Shown here: piece by piece, positions 14,803 through 23,381 of the stretch | Numbering within the stretch: position 1 is the first letter of the stretch | Layout of the letters: every line of letters begins with the position of its first letter | Origin: a bacterium | GTDB taxonomy: Bacteria; Actinomycetota; Acidimicrobiia; Acidimicrobiales; Bin134 | Assembly: GCA_026708015.1 (NCBI GenBank) | Contig: JAPOVT010000037.1 | Coordinates: forward strand, 1 to 64,000 | DNA length: 64,000 nucleotides | Reading direction: 5' to 3' | The notes under the pieces: model-generated | Told to the model about the DNA's origin: nothing | The model's input: only the letters and a program-made list of their open reading frames with translations | Database searches by the model: none | Position numbers and translations under genes: made by a program

Positions 14803-17553
14803 TCAGAACCCGTACTTGAGCCGGCGGAGGCGGAACGCCTCATCGCCTCCGTCCACAGTCCGAACAATTGCGTCACGCACGGACGCATCTTCAATGGCAC
14901 CCGAGGCGGCCACAAACCCGCGGTCGGCACTGGCTTCGAGTTGTACCACCTGGTCGGCATCGCCGTTGACCACGATGTTCGCGTTGTGGGTTGCCAAGAT
15001 CACTTGGCGACGTCCCTTGAGACGTCCAAGCGTTGGCAGCAGCGTCTCGAACAAGAATCGGTTGTCCAACTCGTCTTCCGGCTGATCGATGACCAAGGGG
15101 CGGTCGTCTGCTGCTTCCAACAGCAACGAAAGCAGAATATTGACCCTCTGACCCCCGGATAGCTCGTCAAGGGGGCGGTAGTCATCATCGTCAGGATCCG
15201 GTCGAAATTCAAGCAGGTACCGGTCGGGACAACGAAGCGCGGCGAGTTCGCGGCGCTTTGAGGGTGTCATCTGGTCGCGAAACGTGTCCTGGACCGCTTC
15301 GCTCATGCCAATCTCCGCTAAGCAATCTGTCTCCAGCAGGCGCAGCAATTCGGCCGGTGATGGCCGCAGCGAATCTTCGCACTCGTTCCACCAGCGCGTG
15401 ATACCTCTTTGAGTTAGATCGGTGAGGAATCCCTCCAAGGACTTCGAGCGTCCGCTATGGACGCGCCGCACCGCAATACGTCCTTCGAATTGACGGTCAA
15501 TGCTCTGCGAGACTCGGTCGAACGCCCCTCGCTGTTTCTGCACAAGCCCCTGCCGCTCGTCTTGCGACCGCCCGAACGAGGCGTCCAGTTGGTCGAACTC
15601 GGCTTGGACAGCATCGAGGTTCGCCTGGTAGCTGTCTTGCAGCGCGGCCCGCGAGTTCAGTGCCTGGAATTCGCTGATGCTCGAGGCGTCGATTCCCTGA
15701 TCGGCGAGCACTCTGTCCACCTTCTGGCGCAGTTGGTCACGATTCTGCACTTGTCTTGCGCTGATGTCCTTAACCGTGCCTTTGGCCGCCGCGAGCTCAG
15801 CGGCGAGGCTCTCCGCAAAGCCGATGGCACGCTCCCGCTGGCCCACCAGCTGTTCTTGGAGGTCCGTCGCGTCTCCATCTACCGGGGGCGATTCTAGGGA
15901 TTTGACCGACTCGACGAGGCTCTCCGCTTTGGCGGAGACGTCTTCTACGGCACCAGCGTGGCTATTCCAAGCAGCCGCCGCGCCTGAAGCGCGATTGAGG
16001 TAGCCGACTCCCGCACTGGCAAAACCCTCGAGCCTCTCGACGGCATCTTTGCTGTGGCCAAGGGCTTGTTGGGCTTCTGCGATACCCTCCTCGAGATCAT
16101 TGAGCTTGCTTGCCGTCCGATTGAGATCCCGGTCGATATCAGCGAGCTGGACCGCGCGCTCTGCTATCCCACTGGACTCCGAAGCGTCTAGGCGGGCCAA
16201 TATCTCCTCAACGGCACCGGGTTCCTGCGCCAATCGTTGCAGCTCACCTTGGGTGTAGAAGACCGCTGGCCACTGCTCATGTCCCGCCAATAAAGGATCG
16301 CTTCCAGGGCAATCCATTTCAACCGAAGCCGATCCTGCCAGAAACCGCTCTGAGGCGCGCTCGACAACACCTTCCTTCGCTCGTTTGTCGTCTGGCAGAG
16401 GAGCCCCGATATGCACACGGAGCCCGTCAAGAAGGGTGCTCTTGCCAGTCATGCTGGCACCGATTACGCAAGTGAGATCTGAACTGAACTCAACTCTGGT
16501 TGGGGCATCGCTGCCCTTCGGCTGGCCAAAGAAGGAGGCCTTCCCATCGACGGTAACTGACCGTAGCCAAGGCCTTTCGTGCCGCGTCGCATCCGGGGGT
16601 TGCATCAATTCCTTAAGTTCGCCATCCTCACCGCGCTCATATCCAATACGTAGCCGCGATCCAGACGCGACGAAGGACTGACGCAGTGCTTCGATAGTCG
16701 GGGAGGCCATCTTCAACCACACATGGCGGCGACCAATGTCCTCAACGGCATAGGCATCGCTGCTGTGGAAGAACGCGTGCCGATGTTCCAGCATAGATTC
16801 GCGAAGCCAGTCGCGATTCTTGAGGGCGTCTTCCCCCAGATGGTTGTCGGCAAGTTCCAGTCCTGAGAGCTGGCTCTCATCAAATTCAGCTAGGACTTGG
16901 GCCTTCTGAGTTTCGAAAAGCCCCTTATCGCGGTTGATGTGGGGAGCCAACACAAGGTAATTCCACGACAAGGGGTCGTTGGCAGCAGCACCAGAATTCT
17001 CCACCTGATAGCTGCGGACCAGGTCGAAGACCTCGTCGGGACGTTTTTTCGTCATCTGAAGTTCTTTTCCCGACCACGGCGATACACCTTCCATAACCAG
17101 ATCAAAGAGTTGCAGGTAGCGGTCCTTGCCGATCTCGGGGTCGAAGAGAAAAAGCAGGTGCAGACCGTCCCTGCCATGGTGCAATGACGGCTCAAACCCC
17201 GGGAACACTGCGAAGATTCGCTCGCGAAACGGCACTCCCTGGTCATCAGCACCGCTATTCCACTCCTCCACGATCTGCCAGGTAGCGCTGAGGTCGCCGT
17301 TGTCGCCAACGCGCGGGCTATGTGGCGTCAAACCGAGAACTTGAACACCCTTGTCGATTGTCCCCTGAAGGAATGCGCGTGCGTAGGCAGTGAGCTGCTC
17401 GGGGCCACTAATCGGGCCCTCAATCCCAGCAGGCACCTTGGCGCGCCCGCCTGGGGCATCGTCGATGGTGTGGATGTGCAAGTCGGCCTTGAACCAGCGT
17501 GCCCCGGGAACTTCGCGGCGCCAATTTTCAGCCTGACGGCGCTTAAAACCCAT
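14803..17553 (-). CDS. PHP-domain SMC-like ATPase (TrlF-type)
   Basis: About 916 residues. The N-terminus has a PHP phosphoesterase domain: ADLHIHT (residues 24-29), LGLTPHSPRVGD, APHINRDKG and FFHSSDAYAVED supply the His/Asp metal ligands. It is followed by an ABC/SMC-type ATPase. Walker A is CVIGASMTGKSTLLDGLR near residue 370. A ~300-residue coiled-coil stretch rich in Glu, Gln and Ala follows. Then come the signature ELSGGQRVN, Walker B PLVIDQPEDELDN near 820, and an H-loop LATHNANIV. This matches proteins annotated TrlF-family AAA-like ATPase. ATG 17553 has a clear GGAGG 7 bases upstream and is preferred over the longer open frame. Likely role: ATP-gated sensing coupled to phosphoesterase or nuclease action, probably defence; this is inference. 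Confidence 0.85.
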   Translation of the reverse strand: MGFKRRQAENWRREVPGARWFKADLHIHTIDDAPGGRAKVPAGIEGPISGPEQLTAYARAFLQGTIDKGVQVLGLTPHSPRVGDNGDLSATWQIVEEWNSGADDQGVPFRERIFAVFPGFEPSLHHGRDGLHLLFLFDPEIGKDRYLQLFDLVMEGVSPWSGKELQMTKKRPDEVFDLVRSYQVENSGAAANDPLSWNYLVLAPHINRDKGLFETQKAQVLAEFDESQLSGLELADNHLGEDALKNRDWLRESMLEHRHAFFHSSDAYAVEDIGRRHVWLKMASPTIEALRQSFVASGSRLRIGYERGEDGELKELMQPPDATRHERPWLRSVTVDGKASFFGQPKGSDAPTRVEFSSDLTCVIGASMTGKSTLLDGLRVHIGAPLPDDKRAKEGVVERASERFLAGSASVEMDCPGSDPLLAGHEQWPAVFYTQGELQRLAQEPGAVEEILARLDASESSGIAERAVQLADIDRDLNRTASKLNDLEEGIAEAQQALGHSKDAVERLEGFASAGVGYLNRASGAAAAWNSHAGAVEDVSAKAESLVESVKSLESPPVDGDATDLQEQLVGQRERAIGFAESLAAELAAAKGTVKDISARQVQNRDQLRQKVDRVLADQGIDASSISEFQALNSRAALQDSYQANLDAVQAEFDQLDASFGRSQDERQGLVQKQRGAFDRVSQSIDRQFEGRIAVRRVHSGRSKSLEGFLTDLTQRGITRWWNECEDSLRPSPAELLRLLETDCLAEIGMSEAVQDTFRDQMTPSKRRELAALRCPDRYLLEFRPDPDDDDYRPLDELSGGQRVNILLSLLLEAADDRPLVIDQPEDELDNRFLFETLLPTLGRLKGRRQVILATHNANIVVNGDADQVVQLEASADRGFVAASGAIEDASVRDAIVRTVDGGDEAFRLRRLKYGF

Positions 17554-17673
17554 GTTCACGCCTCCGAGCCGCTTGTTTCTCGCCGCCAATGGTACCGCGA
17601 CTGCGGTCTGCTGGCACTCAACAAATGCTGGCAAGCCACTGTCGCGAAGGCCTTTGCGTGCCAAGATCACTAG

Positions 17674-18177
17674 GTGGACGACGTCGCCCGGCTGCTGGCC
17701 TATGAGGAAATCCGGCAACTGGCCTCCCGATACGCGGTGGCGATCGACCGGCGAGATCTGGATGCCCTCATTAAGCTGTTCATCGACGACGTGCGGGTGG
17801 GACAGGACACCTACAGGCGCGACGCCCTTCGGGCGAACTTCGAGGAGTCGCTAGGGGACATCGGGCCGTCAATTCTGAACATCGGCACCCATCAGATCGA
17901 CTTGATCGACGACGACCACGCCACCGGCCATGTGTACTGCAAGGCCGAGATCGCCGATGGGGACCGCTGGATCCACCAGGCCATCCGCTACGACGACACC
18001 TACGAGCGCCGAGACGGCCACTGGTATTTCGTGCGCCGCCTCCACAAGCTGTTCTACGGCGCTGAGGTGGGCGTGAATCCGCTCGGGCTGCCCCCGGCCA
18101 ACTGGCCCGAGAACCACGACGGCCTCGGCACCCTCCCCTACGAAGAACCCACCTGGCAGGCCTTCAACAACAGCTAG
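17674..18177 (+). CDS. SnoaL-like / NTF2-fold protein
   Basis: A 167-residue SnoaL_4-type protein starting at GTG 17674. The opening AYEEIRQLASRYAVAIDRRD and ALIKLFIDDVRVG are the family's helix pair and first strand. HQIDLIDDDHATGHVYCKAE and HWYFVRRLHKLFYG form the cone's sheet. The C-terminal GLPPANWPENHDG tail is typical of actinobacterial members near fatty-acid or steroid genes. Catalysis cannot be inferred with confidence. Its stop overlaps the stop of the convergent DUF35 gene through a shared CTAG. The paralogue at 9625-10062 has the same opening. Confidence 0.85.
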   Translation: MDDVARLLAYEEIRQLASRYAVAIDRRDLDALIKLFIDDVRVGQDTYRRDALRANFEESLGDIGPSILNIGTHQIDLIDDDHATGHVYCKAEIADGDRWIHQAIRYDDTYERRDGHWYFVRRLHKLFYGAEVGVNPLGLPPANWPENHDGLGTLPYEEPTWQAFNNS

Positions 18178-18587
18178 CCAGCGGGGCGAAATCCCAGCAG
18201 GGTGGTGTCGTCGACGTCTTCGTAAGCGGCCTCCACGGCCAGGCCCACGGATACGTCTCCTACATCGCAGTCCACCATGTTGCCCACCAGCCGAGGGCCC
18301 TCATCCAGGTCCACTAGGGCGATGGCAAAGGGGATGCGGCTGGCCAGGGCCGGGTCGTGGCCAGCCCGGTCAACGGTGAAGGAGTACACCGTGCCTTGGC
18401 CGCTCAACTCCCCCCACTCCCAGTCGTCTCCCAGGCAAACTGGGCACCGGCCGCGGGGGTAGAAGAAGTATCCGTGGCGGGGGCAGCGCTGGAGCACCAG
18501 GCGCCGCTGCCGCAAGCCGTCGAAGTAGGGCGCGGTGATCGGAGTGGGGGTGGGCAGCGGCCGACCGTCGGTTGAGAAGTGAACCAT
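18174..18587 (-). CDS. Zn-ribbon / DUF35 OB-fold protein
   Basis: A 137-residue DUF35 protein: an N-terminal rubredoxin-like ribbon (LVLQRCPRHGYFFYPRGRC then PVC) followed by an OB fold (GQGTVYSFTVDRAGHDP, PFAIALVDLDEGPRLVGNM). The second ribbon Cys is His here (CxxH...CxxC). DUF35 proteins partner with thiolase-like enzymes, for instance as acyl-CoA-binding subunits such as ChsH2 of steroid side-chain degradation. It starts at ATG 18587, which shares one base with the stop of the upstream thiolase-like gene (TGATG), strong evidence that the two products form one complex. The longer open frame upstream lies inside the thiolase gene and is not used. Confidence 0.88.
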   Translation of the reverse strand: MVHFSTDGRPLPTPTPITAPYFDGLRQRRLVLQRCPRHGYFFYPRGRCPVCLGDDWEWGELSGQGTVYSFTVDRAGHDPALASRIPFAIALVDLDEGPRLVGNMVDCDVGDVSVGLAVEAAYEDVDDTTLLGFRPAG

Positions 18588-19795
18588 CAGGCTCCCTCCA
18601 GGATGAGGGCCACCTGCTCGGCCAGCATTCCCCCGGTGCCGTTGGCGTAGGCGATATTGCAATCAGGCACCTGGCGGTCGTCGGCCCGGCCCTGCACTTG
18701 GCGCACCGCCTCGGTGATGTGGCTCATGCCGCCGCCCAAGCCGGCCTGACCCATGCCCAGCTGCCCGCCGTGGGTGTTGAGGGGCCAGTCGCCGTCGTAA
18801 CGCAGGCTGTGCTCGTCAATGAATCGACCGCCCTGGCCCTTGGGGCAGAACCCGGCATCCTCGATGGTCAACAGCACGGTGATGGTGTAGCAGTCGTACA
18901 TGGAGGCCATGTCCACTGCCTCGCGTGACACCCCGGCCATAGAGAACGCCCGGTCGGCAGCCAGTCGGATGGGGGTATCGACGACGTCGGGGGCATAGGT
19001 GATGCTCTTGTGGGTGAGGTGCTCGCCGTAGCCGCTCACGTACACCGGTCGGTGCGGACTCCGGGCAGCTCGCTCGGCGGTGGTCACCAGCACCGCGGAG
19101 CCGCCGTAGCACGGCATGACGATCTCCAGCAGCTTCAGTGGGTCGGCCACGTAGCGGGAGTTCATCACGTCGTCGATGGTGATGGGCTTGCCGTAGAACA
19201 CGGCCATGGGATTTGCCTGAGCGTTGTAGCGGGAGTCCACCGCCACCTTGGCCAGCGTCTCCTCGCTCACTCCGTAGGCGGCCATGTACCGGCTGGCGGC
19301 CATGGCGAAGCTGGGGGTGGCTGCCACCAAACCGGCAGGAATCTCGAACTGCCCCTGGGGGGAGCCCCAGACCTCGCCGCCCATATACGCACCCATCTTC
19401 ATCTTCATCGGGCCACCGTTGGCCCCCGGCTGAGGCGGGGCGGGCACTGAGGGGGTGAACACCAGCACCGTCTCGCAAATCCCTACCTCGATGGCGGCCG
19501 CGGCGCGCCACACCATGCCCGCCGGAGTGGCTCCGCCGAGGTCGACCACTTCATTGAAGTTGCTGCGGACGCCCAGGAACTCGGCCAGCGCCGACGGCGC
19601 GAACAACGGCGACTCCCGCAGGCCGTTAATCACCAGACCGTCCACCTCGCCCTTGTCCACCTCGGCATCGGCCAGCACCTCGGCCGCTAGCCGGGCACAC
19701 GCCTCCATGGTGAACATGGGCTCATCCCACACCCGTTTCGGCGCCCACTCCGTGAGCCCCACAATCGCCGCCGCTCTCTTTCCCATGCGCTTCAC
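18587..19795 (-). CDS. Thiolase-like protein lacking the nucleophilic Cys (Ltp/aldolase-type)
   Basis: A 402-residue (or 399 from ATG 19786) member of the thiolase/lipid-transfer-protein group. The fold is clear: AAAIVGLTEWAPKR, DGLVINGLRES, the C-terminal NTHGGQLGMGQAGLGG and ANGTGGMLAEQVALIL. Where active thiolases have Cys (N-x-x-C-x-T-G), this protein has DLGGATPAG, with no Cys, and the usual GHPxGAS His region reads GMGQAGLGG. Together with the coupled DUF35 gene this resembles Ltp2-type retro-aldolases that cleave beta-hydroxyacyl-CoA side chains, rather than a true acetyl transferase. That parallel is inference from residues and gene pairing. Confidence 0.85.
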   Translation of the reverse strand: MKRMGKRAAAIVGLTEWAPKRVWDEPMFTMEACARLAAEVLADAEVDKGEVDGLVINGLRESPLFAPSALAEFLGVRSNFNEVVDLGGATPAGMVWRAAAAIEVGICETVLVFTPSVPAPPQPGANGGPMKMKMGAYMGGEVWGSPQGQFEIPAGLVAATPSFAMAASRYMAAYGVSEETLAKVAVDSRYNAQANPMAVFYGKPITIDDVMNSRYVADPLKLLEIVMPCYGGSAVLVTTAERAARSPHRPVYVSGYGEHLTHKSITYAPDVVDTPIRLAADRAFSMAGVSREAVDMASMYDCYTITVLLTIEDAGFCPKGQGGRFIDEHSLRYDGDWPLNTHGGQLGMGQAGLGGGMSHITEAVRQVQGRADDRQVPDCNIAYANGTGGMLAEQVALILEGA

Positions 19796-19837
19796 ACTAG
19801 TGAGACGCTGGGCAGCAGCTTCGGTCGACTGTCTGCG

Positions 19838-21514
19838 TCAGGTGCAGAGCGGTTCGAAGCGGTAGCCCAGGGTGGACAACTCGCTAAGGGCGGCATCGAG
19901 GGCCAAGACGGTTTGGGTTCGGTCGCCGCCGCCGTCGTGAAGCAGCACAACGGCCCCGTCGCGGGCGTGGTCCACGATGTGCTGGGCAATCTCCGCGGCT
20001 GGAGGATTGCGCCAGTCGGCAGGGTCGACATCCCACAGGGCAACATCCAGGCCGTGGTCCGCCGCCCAGTCGCGGGTGAAGGCATCGATTGACCCGTAGG
20101 GGGGCCGCAGGCACGGCGTTGCCCGAGAGCCGAGCAAATCCTGGGTTCGCCCGACCGTGTCATCGAACACCTCTTGGGGCAAGCCCGCCAAGGCCTCGTG
20201 ATTCCACGTGTGGTTGGCGACAGTGTGGCCCTCAGCATTGATGCGTTGGATGATGCCGGGGTATTGCTCGGCCAACGAGCCGATGACGAAAAACGTGCTT
20301 CGAGCGCCATGGCGGGACAAGACTTCCAGCACTCGCGGCGTGTACACGGGGTGGGGGCCGTCGTCGAATGTCAAGTACAAGACCGGGCCGGCGCCGCTGT
20401 CAGGTGCGGACGACACCGAGGTCGGCTCGGCAGGTCCTGTGGGAGTGGGAACTGGGGCGGGACTGGCCCCCCGCGGTAGGGCCTCCACATAGAGCCTGTA
20501 GTCGACCGGCCCGGCGTGAGTGGATACCACCGTCACCCTCCAAGGACCGGTGGCGGGCAGGTTGGCGGACACCGACTGGAACCGTTTGGACCCCGAGGTC
20601 AGCACGCGATCGCCGAGCCGCACATCCAACCACACCCCGATGGGGGCCTCCAGTATCGCGGTGAACGCCTGGCCCTCGGATATGTAGGCCGTGTAGGGCT
20701 GCCTCTGCTGGAAGTCGATCGATCCGGTCACCGTGCCGCCTACGGCACCCGGGTCGAACCGTATGTCGATTTCGGGCGCCTCGGCCTCAGGAAGCGGAAG
20801 GGCTTCCAAAGGCATGGACTCGACCACCGACACCGCGGGTTCTGGCCCGGAGATGTCGATCTCCAGCGTCTGACGCAGAGAAATGACGGTGAAGGGCTCG
20901 CCCGGCTCGCGATCCAGAAGTGACACCCTTACTAGGCCGTCTCGCACTTCGATTCCCTCCACCACAATGCGATCGCCCACCGGCACCGGCTGTTTGGCCG
21001 CCCCACCTCGCCCGTCGTCCACCACCGGCACAAGCAGGTGGAATACGCCCGAACCGGCCGATCTCAAGGTGATGTGGGCCACCACGTCCTCGAATCCGTC
21101 ACCATCCAGATCACCCTGTGCCACTCGGTTTTGAAGCACAAAGAGGTCGGTGGAAGCGCCGCCGTAGGAGATCTCGGCTTTGCCGCCTTCAAGCTGTATG
21201 AACTGGCCGTCTACCTCGAAGGCAAGATTTTCGAGGTCCTCCCAGTCCACCCCCGTTCGTTCGATCGGCACCAGAGTTGGTGCCGGCGGGCTCGGAGGCT
21301 CGCTTGGTGGTTCCTCTGGTGGCGTGAAGTCTGGGTTTGCCGGGGCAGACACCGTTGGAGAAGCAGGCGGCGAGCTCGAAGGCTCTGGGGATAGAGCAGC
21401 GCCCAGGGAAGGGTCCGACAACCCGCCTGGTGGCGAAGGCGAGTCATCCTGGCCACACCCGCCGAGAAGCACCGCTATGGCGAGCCCAGCGAACACAAGT
21501 CTGCTAGAAGTCAT
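19838..21514 (-). CDS. Polysaccharide deacetylase lipoprotein (long form)
   Basis: A 558-residue secreted lipoprotein. The signal peptide ends in a lipobox (AVLLGGC, Cys about residue 20), followed by a Pro/Ser/Thr-rich linker. Residues 90-340 form an uncharacterised region that includes a DLDGDGFEDVV repeat-like calcium loop and beta-rich segments. The C-terminal ~200 residues are a NodB carbohydrate esterase-4 domain: [39 protein letters not shown] and [11 protein letters not shown] supply the Asp-His-His metal site and catalytic residues. It probably N-deacetylates cell-wall or environmental glycans at the outer face of the membrane. The next gene upstream (21521-22462) encodes a shorter paralogue 6 bases away, so they are tandem duplicates in one operon. 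Confidence 0.9.
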   Translation of the reverse strand: MTSSRLVFAGLAIAVLLGGCGQDDSPSPPGGLSDPSLGAALSPEPSSSPPASPTVSAPANPDFTPPEEPPSEPPSPPAPTLVPIERTGVDWEDLENLAFEVDGQFIQLEGGKAEISYGGASTDLFVLQNRVAQGDLDGDGFEDVVAHITLRSAGSGVFHLLVPVVDDGRGGAAKQPVPVGDRIVVEGIEVRDGLVRVSLLDREPGEPFTVISLRQTLEIDISGPEPAVSVVESMPLEALPLPEAEAPEIDIRFDPGAVGGTVTGSIDFQQRQPYTAYISEGQAFTAILEAPIGVWLDVRLGDRVLTSGSKRFQSVSANLPATGPWRVTVVSTHAGPVDYRLYVEALPRGASPAPVPTPTGPAEPTSVSSAPDSGAGPVLYLTFDDGPHPVYTPRVLEVLSRHGARSTFFVIGSLAEQYPGIIQRINAEGHTVANHTWNHEALAGLPQEVFDDTVGRTQDLLGSRATPCLRPPYGSIDAFTRDWAADHGLDVALWDVDPADWRNPPAAEIAQHIVDHARDGAVVLLHDGGGDRTQTVLALDAALSELSTLGYRFEPLCT

Positions 21515-21520
21515 GGTCAG

Positions 21521-22462
21521 CTACCGGCAGAGCGGTTCGAAGCGATAGCCCCGACTGGACAATTCGCTGAGCGCGGCATCGAGACCGAGCACAGTTTGCG
21601 AGCGATCGCCGCCACCGTCGTGAAGCAGGATGATCACACCATCGCGGGCGTGTTCCACAACTTGCTGAGCGATTTCGTGCGCCGACTGCGGGATCCAGTC
21701 TCTGGGGCTGAAATCCCACGTAACCAGGTCAAGACCGTGCTCGGCAGCCCACTGCCGGGTGGACGGGCCCACGCCAGCATAGGGCGGCCTCAGACAGGCG
21801 GCACCGCGATCGCCAAGCATCTCCTGGGTCCGTCCGACTGTCTCATCGAATTCCTCTCGAGAGAGTTCAGCCAGATTCTCATGGTTCCATGTGTGATTGC
21901 CGATGGTGTGCCCCTCATCCAGCATTCGCTGCATTGTGTTGGGGTAGTGCTGGGCAAGCGAGCCGACGACAAAGAATGTGGCCCGAGCTCTGTAGCGGGC
22001 CAGCACATCGAGCACCTCCGTCGTATGCACCGGATGGGGGCCGTCGTCGAACGTGAGGTACATGACCGGGGCAGACTCGTCGGGACTCGGAGCGGGAGTG
22101 GGTAACGGGGTCGGGGCCGGAGTCTGAGGTGGAACCGGAGACGGCGACGGGGTCGGTGCCGGAGTCGGAGTAGGAGACGGGGTCGGAGCCGATGTCGGGG
22201 TCGGAGTAGGGGTCTGAGATGGAACCGGAGATGGCGACGGAGTTGGGGCCAATTTCGGAGTCGGAGACGGCCTCGGGGTGGGTTCCGGAGTAGCAGGCCG
22301 CTCGGTGGGAGCTGGGGTCAGCGCAACGGCAACTGGTGGGGACCCCGAAGTGGGCGCTGGCAACGAAGTATCGGGTTGTGAGCGACTGTCTTGGCTGCAT
22401 CCGGCAAAAGCCAGCCCCAAGACAAGAACGGGTGCCAATGCCCTCCGACCAGCTTCGGCCAT
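21521..22462 (-). CDS. Polysaccharide deacetylase lipoprotein (short form)
   Basis: A 313-residue lipoprotein with lipobox LAFAGC, then a ~100-residue linker of repeated T-P-x-P/S-P units, then a NodB domain: [39 protein letters not shown] and [12 protein letters not shown]. The catalytic triad positions match those of the longer neighbour, and both end in almost the same sequence ([15 protein letters not shown]). The linker would extend the catalytic domain through the cell wall. Probably a peptidoglycan or exopolysaccharide deacetylase. The Pro/Thr repeat encodes a striking DNA tandem repeat near 22080-22330, prone to slippage. Confidence 0.9.
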   Translation of the reverse strand: MAEAGRRALAPVLVLGLAFAGCSQDSRSQPDTSLPAPTSGSPPVAVALTPAPTERPATPEPTPRPSPTPKLAPTPSPSPVPSQTPTPTPTSAPTPSPTPTPAPTPSPSPVPPQTPAPTPLPTPAPSPDESAPVMYLTFDDGPHPVHTTEVLDVLARYRARATFFVVGSLAQHYPNTMQRMLDEGHTIGNHTWNHENLAELSREEFDETVGRTQEMLGDRGAACLRPPYAGVGPSTRQWAAEHGLDLVTWDFSPRDWIPQSAHEIAQQVVEHARDGVIILLHDGGGDRSQTVLGLDAALSELSSRGYRFEPLCR

Positions 22463-22498
22463 GGGCCCAGCCTATGGCTGCGCCATCAGGAATTCGGG

Positions 22499-23326
22499 TC
22501 AGTCAACTTCGGCGGTCGGGGGGACCCTTCGCTCCAGCAATGCGTCATAGCGGACCCGGATCTGATTGGCGTAGCTGGGCTTGGTGGGAATGAGGAAGTC
22601 GCCCGCTCTGATGCCGGCCATGACCGGGCCGACCACGTCAGCCGGCGAAATGCCGGTCGCCGTCATCTGGGACAGCGACTCCACCACAAAGGCGTTGTCC
22701 TCGCTCTCGTCGGTGCCGTAGCGCTCGCCACGGACTCGAGCGGTGTGGGCAATGGCGGTGTCGATGGCGCTGGGGGTAAGTACCGAGGCTCCGATCTTGG
22801 CCCCCACCCCGGCCAGGTCCAGCGCTAGGCACTCGGTGAGCGAGAAGGCGGCGCACTTCGACGCTACGTAGGGGCTGGAGAATCCGCCGGCCACGAAGGC
22901 GGCCACCGACGCGGTGTTCACGATGTGGCCCTCGGTGTCCTGGGCGATCATCCGGGGCACGAAAGCGGCCACCCCGTTGATGATGCCGTAGACGTTCACC
23001 CCGAGCACCCAGTCCCAGTCGGCCTGAGTGCGCTCCCACATGAGCCCGGCCTGGAATACCCCGGCGTTGTTGAACAGCAGGTCCACCTGCCCGAAGGCAT
23101 CCCAGGCAGCGTCGGCCAGCGCCTCGACTGATGACCGGTCGGCCACGTCTACTTCAATTGCCATCGCATTGTCTCCGATGGCGCCTGCGGTAGCGGCTGC
23201 GCCCGCCAGGTCGATATCCGCAGCCACCACTTTTGCGCCTTCGGCACTGAATCCGGCCGCCAAGGCCGCGCCGATCCCGCTGGCCGCCCCGGTTATCACT
23301 GCCACCTTGTTGTCAAATTCCTGCAT
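22499..23326 (-). CDS. Short-chain dehydrogenase/reductase
   Basis: A ~275-residue classical SDR. It has the cofactor motif VAVITGAASGIGAALA, a VVAADID acidic loop that favours NAD(H), LLFNNAGVF, and the catalytic Ser/Tyr/Lys in NTASVAAFVAGG and SSPYVASKCAAFS. The C-terminal part (ISPADVVGPVMAGIRAGDF) is like SDRs acting on small alcohols or acyl-CoA derivatives. ATG 23326 (MQEFDNKV) starts right at the Rossmann fold; ATG 23344 would add six residues. Substrate unknown. It sits between unrelated lipoprotein genes on the same strand. Confidence 0.9.
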   Translation of the reverse strand: MQEFDNKVAVITGAASGIGAALAAGFSAEGAKVVAADIDLAGAAATAGAIGDNAMAIEVDVADRSSVEALADAAWDAFGQVDLLFNNAGVFQAGLMWERTQADWDWVLGVNVYGIINGVAAFVPRMIAQDTEGHIVNTASVAAFVAGGFSSPYVASKCAAFSLTECLALDLAGVGAKIGASVLTPSAIDTAIAHTARVRGERYGTDESEDNAFVVESLSQMTATGISPADVVGPVMAGIRAGDFLIPTKPSYANQIRVRYDALLERRVPPTAEVD

Positions 23327-23381
23327 GGGGCCCCATGCTGGCACGACTCAGCCTCTGATGTCGGGGCGGAATTGTTTGGAA

